Positions 59,800-64,000 of a stretch of 64,000 bases of DNA are shown one piece after another. Origin of the DNA: Thalassia testudinum (lineage: Eukaryota; Streptophyta; Magnoliopsida; Alismatales; Hydrocharitaceae); the NCBI GenBank assembly GCA_037157565.1, contig JAZHRO010000055.1, positions 37,231,001 through 37,295,000 on the forward strand, given 5' to 3'. The notes beneath the pieces were generated by a model. The model had not been told where the DNA came from and searched no databases. It saw nothing but the letters and a program-made list of their open reading frames with translations. Each line of letters starts with the position of its first letter. Position 1 is the stretch's first letter. Both the position numbers and the translations under genes were made by a program.

Positions 59800-61260
59800 C
59801 TTCGAAGGGAGCGAGTGGACGTTATCGAAATAAATCCAATCAACAACACCAAGATTCGCAATATGGCGGGCCAAAGATTTGACCATACAATGGACAAAAT
59901 CTAGCAAATCGATGCGATTCTTCTGGCCTAGAATAAGTTGGAAGATCGACTTGGCATACCATGGAACATCCAGCTTCCCATTCCACTAGTAATATAGCAT
60001 AGAAGAATCGATCTCAACCTGAAAGTTCATCAGAGAAATAGTAGAACAAGAAATCGCATTCTAGATAATGTGGAGAAAGGAGCAATCATAATTAGTAGCA
60101 CGCAAACTACTAGCAACACCCTGGATAAAATTTCCCTTGCAATTTCTAACCACCCAACCACCAAAGATAATGTCATCCCCAAAGGAGATACCGACATTGA
60201 GTTGGAACCCAACTGTAGGAATGACCCACAACAATTTAAGAGGGGGGGGAATTATGAGAGCAAAACCAGGAATGAAGATTGAAATCATCCCAATGATGCT
60301 TAAGGATAGAGGCAAAGTTCTTGAGTGGAAAGGAGTCATGAATAATCCGATTCCGAATAAGCCAGATATTAGTCCAAATGAAACAAATCATACCTTTGTT
60401 GATTTGGGAAGATGAAGAATTGCTCATGGAGTTCAGGATATCAACAAAGCATGAAGGGAAGATACGGGGCGGTGAGCTTGATCGAAAACCCAATCAGATA
60501 CATTGATGGCAAGCAAACTTTCCTGAAATAGGTGATGCACCATCTCACAAGAAGGAACACTGCAACAGACACATTTAGAAACCAAAGGAATATGCAACTG
60601 AATAATATTGTCATCCATAGGTAAGCTATTACGAAGGATACACCAAGTACAAAGAGTAATTCTGAGAGGGAGTTTGAGATTCCAAAGGAGCTTCCATGAA
60701 CTATTGTGAGTATAGGAGGAAAACTGGCTACCATAAGCAGAGGCAACCGAAATAGTACCCGAGGGAGAAAGCTTCCAAATGGGAACATCTGGAAGACTCT
60801 CAGTGATGCAATTAGAGATGAGGGAGCAGATATGGTTTGGAATCATGTGAAGCAAAGGAGAACTGCACTCATTAGATAGAACATCTTTGACCAAAGTAAA
60901 AGGGGTAACCATAGACGAGCGAAGGAAGTCCTTAAGCGGTTGGTCACCAATCCACAACTTAGTCCTAAAAATAATAAGACCCTTATGAATCTCCCAACGG
61001 ATGAAAGGCTTCATATGAATAAATGAATCCCTCAAGAGCTTAATCCTATGAGGGAGAGAGCCCATAAGACGATCACCATAGAGTTGCTTGACCAGCTTGC
61101 CATAAGGGGAATCATGAAAGAGAATATTCTAAATGCGTTTCATTCTAATGGAATTGATCAGAAGGGAAAGATCCCAGATACCAAGGCCCCCCAGATGACA
61201 AGGGTGCAAAATACACTTCCAACTCACCCAATGATGTTTTTTACGGGGGTTCTTTGAGCC
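59800..61260 (-). pseudogene. LINE C-terminal region (zinc-binding zf-RVT and RNase H-like)
   Basis: From about 61250 downward: GGLGIWDLSLLINSIRMK, RTKLWIGDQPLKDFLRSS, then WNLKLPLRITLCTWCILRNS and LVSKCVCCSVPSCEMVHHLF, the Cys/His cluster found after RT in plant LINEs. Further down GFQLNVGISFGDDIIFGGWV followed by RNCKGNFIQG (60090-60200) resembles the RNase H domain of plant L1 elements. Stops and frame changes occur near 61140, 60410 and 60060. The host-like length shows the 3' half is present in full. Confidence 0.8.
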
Positions 61261-62580
61261 CTAAAAGAAGCTAGCAAAAAGAGTTTCGAGCTTACGGAAA
61301 ATCTCTTTAGGAACTTCAAGAATGAAGAGAATATGTATTGGAATGGATGATAAAACATGCTTGATCAGAAGGAGTCTCGTAGAAGTTGAAAGGAGGTTAA
61401 CCTTCCAAGATGCAAGTTGAGCCTATAATTTCTCAATAATGGAATAGAAATATGAAATTTTATCTCTCCCCGAAAAAATAGGGCATCCCAGGTAGGTGAA
61501 TGGGAATGTACCCAATTGACAGCCAGTAAATTGGAGAATATGGGTGAGTCTACTAGAAGGGAAATTTTTCCCAACAAAATAGGAGCTTTTGGTCAAGCTA
61601 ACTTTTTGATGGAAGGTATTCTCAAAATGCTTGATGAAGGCAGCAAGATTGGAGACAGAATTAATGGAGCCATTCATAAAAATGATAATATCATCAGCAT
61701 AAAGGAGGGCAATAGGGGGAACTCCTCTTTTGATGGAAAAGGGGGTAATCTTTCCCAAAAGCACTTGGTGATTCTAACCCCAGACAAAAGGCTTCATAAA
61801 GAGATCAAAGAGATAAGGGGAAAGGGGGTCACCTTGGCGCAGCCTACGAGATACGGTGAAAAAAGGAGAGGACACCCCATCAACTAGAATAGAAGACCGA
61901 CTATGCTCCACATAGGCTTTAAATAAAGATATGTAATTCTGGGAGAACCGAAATCTCTCCAGAATACGATAGAGAGCAAACCATTCCACTCTGTCGAAGG
62001 GTTTCTCAAGATCGAGTTGGGAAATGACGTTAGAACCATAGACTTTATGATCAATCCTTTGGGTAAGTTTAAAGGTGGATGCAATATGATCAAACATAGA
62101 GCTACCTTTGATAAACCCAGCTTACTCAGGTGAGATCAATTTAGAGAAAAGATTACTGAGACAGTTCGCCAAGATCCCAGAGGTAATCTTGTAACACACA
62201 TTGCAGAGACTAATAGGTTTAAAGTTCGACAATTGCAAAGGTGAAACCTTTTTGGCAATAAGTGAGATGAAGGTATTGTTGAAGACACGCGAGGGGTTCT
62301 TATGAGAGACAAAGGAGATGATGGCTACCACCAAGTCTTTTTTGGTGATCTCCCAAAAAGCCAAAAAGAATTTAGAGTTAAAACCATCGGGACTAGGAGA
62401 GCGATTATTGGGCATATTTTAGAGAGTGAAAAAATTTCATGTTCCAAAGGCATGTGAGAAATAGAATAGGAATCATTATCAGTTATCAAAGTTAGAACAA
62501 AATCAAGGAAGTAGTCAAGGGAGGAAGAACCCTTAGAAGAAAGAAGATTCTGGAAGTGACTGATGGAATTGGAAACAACA
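61261..62580 (-). pseudogene. LINE reverse transcriptase
   Basis: Minus strand, in order: NNRSPSPDGFNSKFFLAFWE, FISLIAKKVSPLQLSNFKPI, SLCNVCYKITSGILANCL, AGFIKGSSMFDHIASTF, QLDLEKPFDRVEWFAL, LRQGDPLSPYLFDLFMKP, and the catalytic YADD at 61690-61701 (LLYADDIIIF), then FPFTYLGCPIF. These are the standard L1 RT blocks. Stops follow ISPE (near 62124), FVWG (near 61774) and IIEKL (near 61423). The catalytic aspartates are intact. Confidence 0.93.
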
Positions 62581-63199
62581 CCATCCTAGGATCCATTTCC
62601 CATGAGTGAAGTGAGGGAATTGAGTGACCTCTTGGTGAATTTTCTTTTGATATAAGAGAAGAACTTGTTACACTTTTCCCCCTCTTTGATCCAACAAACT
62701 TTAGCTACTTGAAGAAAGTAATCGTTTTGTTTGGTCAAGACAGAATCGAGTTTCAATTTAGTAGAATTGTGCTCAGCGTAAATCTCATCATTCCAAAAGG
62801 AAGAGAGTCTCGTGTCCAGGTCCTCGTAGATGGTCTCAAGCTGTTCCACCTGCTGGTGGATATCCCCAATAATCGATCGACTCCCAGATTTAATAGCCTT
62901 TTTCAGGATGGTCAATTTGGAGTAAAAAAGGTCTATAGGATTATGGGAGGACAGAGAGGAGTAGGCTCAAACTGAGGAGACCAGATCATGAAAGGAGGGT
63001 TTCCTAAGCCACATGTTCATAAAGCGAAAAGGACGGGGCTTGGAATCAGCTGGGGACAAAAGGGTAATAAGAATTGGAGCATGGTCAGAGTTGCAACAAG
63101 GAAGGTATTTTGCTGGAGGGGAGAAGGAAAGGCAATCAATAAAGGAGAGGATACGATCTAGTTTCTGATAAATGAGCGCAGAGCCTCTACGACTATTGG
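62581..63199 (-). pseudogene. LINE endonuclease C-terminus and linker
   Basis: The minus strand begins at 63199 with the motif TNSRRGSALIYQKLDRIL and contains SDHAPI (63072-63089), the last catalytic motif of apurinic-type LINE endonucleases, then PRPFRFMNMWLRKPSFHDLV and a TGA (near 62970). The linker KVCWIKEGEKCNKFFSYIKR follows at 62650-62720. The N-terminal two thirds of the endonuclease is absent from the window. Confidence 0.88.
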
Positions 63200-64000
63200 T
63201 GAGAGACTCATCATGGCTCTTAAATACCCCTAATTAACTAGTTTCCCTAGTTAATTAGCTAAGAATATATTTATTTTGGGTTTAATTATAATATAAGGGA
63301 TAATATATTAAAGGACCATAAAATAAGTTAATAATACTACATTAAATATTAATGTTATTAATAATTTAAATAATAATTTGGACTCAAATTATAAATATTT
63401 AGCTACCTAATTAATATTTAAGTTAACATTATAAATATTTAACCCTAAGTATGTAGTAACTTAAGTAACTTAATCAATTAAATAAATTAAGCTAAAAAGG
63501 TCAAAACGTAAATTCAAGGTATATATATATAATATTTATCTAATTTATAAACATATATAAAAAGTTGAAAAATAATTAAATTAAAATAAGCCTTGAAAAT
63601 CTCAGTTTACGTTTTAGTCCTTAGGTTTCATTACACTTGACTCCTTTCCATGGACATAGGTCCTTAACTTTCTCTGCACATAAGTCCCTATGAACACACT
63701 TCTTTGTTTCTTCTTCAGCCGTTTGAACGGCTAGCGAGCGACGGTGCAATCACCCTATGATGACCGTCCATCCTGTGTCAATCCTTCCTCGTCAAGCTAC
63801 AAAAGCTTGCGCTCACCTCCACAAACTCATCCATCAGTCTGGATCGTCCTATAATCCTATTTAGGTCATGGCGATAACCTCACCAGCATCGGAGATGATG
63901 CCGATGGTTAGCTTGTACCCACTACTTTCTACATCCAGATTCAAACTCCTTAACCACCGCCATAACCTATAAATACCCTAGGACCCCTCCGATCTAAAAG
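63200..64000 (+). mobile_element. Element E (copy 2) LTR, incomplete at window end
   Basis: Begins about TGAGAGACTCATCATGGCTC and aligns with 33650-34430 (AACTAGTTTCCCTAG, AAAAAGTTGAAAAATAA, TATAAATA at 63968-63975). It is not the 3' LTR of copy 1 as far as can be seen: it is bordered directly by LINE coding sequence, not by a polypurine tract. It continues beyond 64000. Confidence 0.75.

Larger units (their letters stand above)
59578..63199 (-). mobile_element. L1-type LINE, 3' part, interrupted by an E-family LTR
   Basis: Read on the minus strand: end of an endonuclease domain, reverse transcriptase, C-terminal zinc/RNase-like region, 3' UTR with AATAAAATTGGCTCCCGA and a short A-rich tail (plus-strand T run at about 59578-59591). 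Stops and frameshifts interrupt all domains. At the right end the endonuclease sequence stops abruptly at 63199, where an E-family LTR begins, so the 5' part should lie beyond the window. A target duplication was not established; CTCTTAAA beside the tail at 59564 is one candidate. Confidence 0.9.

Noticed and set aside
63200..64000. E copy 2 as the 3' LTR of E copy 1
   Set aside because: No polypurine tract precedes it; it is bordered directly by LINE endonuclease sequence. A separate insertion into the LINE fits better, though the right side lies outside the window.

Overview
This is nuclear DNA of a flowering plant. The evidence is nested plant-type LTR retrotransposons (a chromodomain Ty3/gypsy of the Tekay/Del type, an Athila-type Ty3/gypsy with a tRNA-Asp primer site, and a SIRE/Maximus-like Ty1/copia derivative), an L1-type LINE, a pentatricopeptide-repeat fragment and a receptor-like cytoplasmic kinase fragment. 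No intact host gene was found. Almost every long reading frame is a decayed retroelement domain or a frame opened by low-complexity DNA.

Layout. 1-9522: a 43-bp minisatellite, two C-rich element-like blocks in opposite orientation, an unassigned coding-like relic, a broken PPR fragment (5300-5593, minus), a long TA/TG microsatellite and AT-rich or old LTR-like DNA. 9528-31799: a non-coding LTR element (here 'D', minus) bounded by the target duplication CTCTA. Its left LTR is split by a 13.5-kb Tekay-type element (here 'A', plus, 10894-24393, duplication GGTAG), and A is split at its gag zinc knuckle by an Athila-like solo LTR (15083-17864, duplication GTCAG). 33650-54173: an LTR of another family ('E', plus, followed by an initiator-Met primer site), split by an Athila element ('B', minus, 35587-53396, duplication CGGAG). 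B is split by a young copia derivative that keeps only gag ('C', plus, 39889-44922, duplication GGCTG; the two LTRs are both 1751 bp and differ at 11 sites by my count). 54190-59577: non-coding E interior or flank, and a kinase gene (RLCK-VII type, minus) whose first exon is split by a 1.67-kb solo LTR ('F', 56369-58039, duplication GAGAC). 59578-63199: a LINE (minus), cut in its endonuclease region by a second E-family LTR that runs off the window.

The target duplications give the order of events: D before A before its solo LTR; E before B before C; LINE before the second E copy; kinase gene before F. The most unusual signal is a dense array of the palindrome GACGTC (usually CAGACGTCTG) in the LTRs of two unrelated elements, A (gypsy) and C (copia), with a faint third patch near 54890. 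The best host-gene observation is the kinase exon, where the reading frame resumes across solo LTR F once one copy of the duplicated GAGAC is discounted. The letters A-F are labels used only here.
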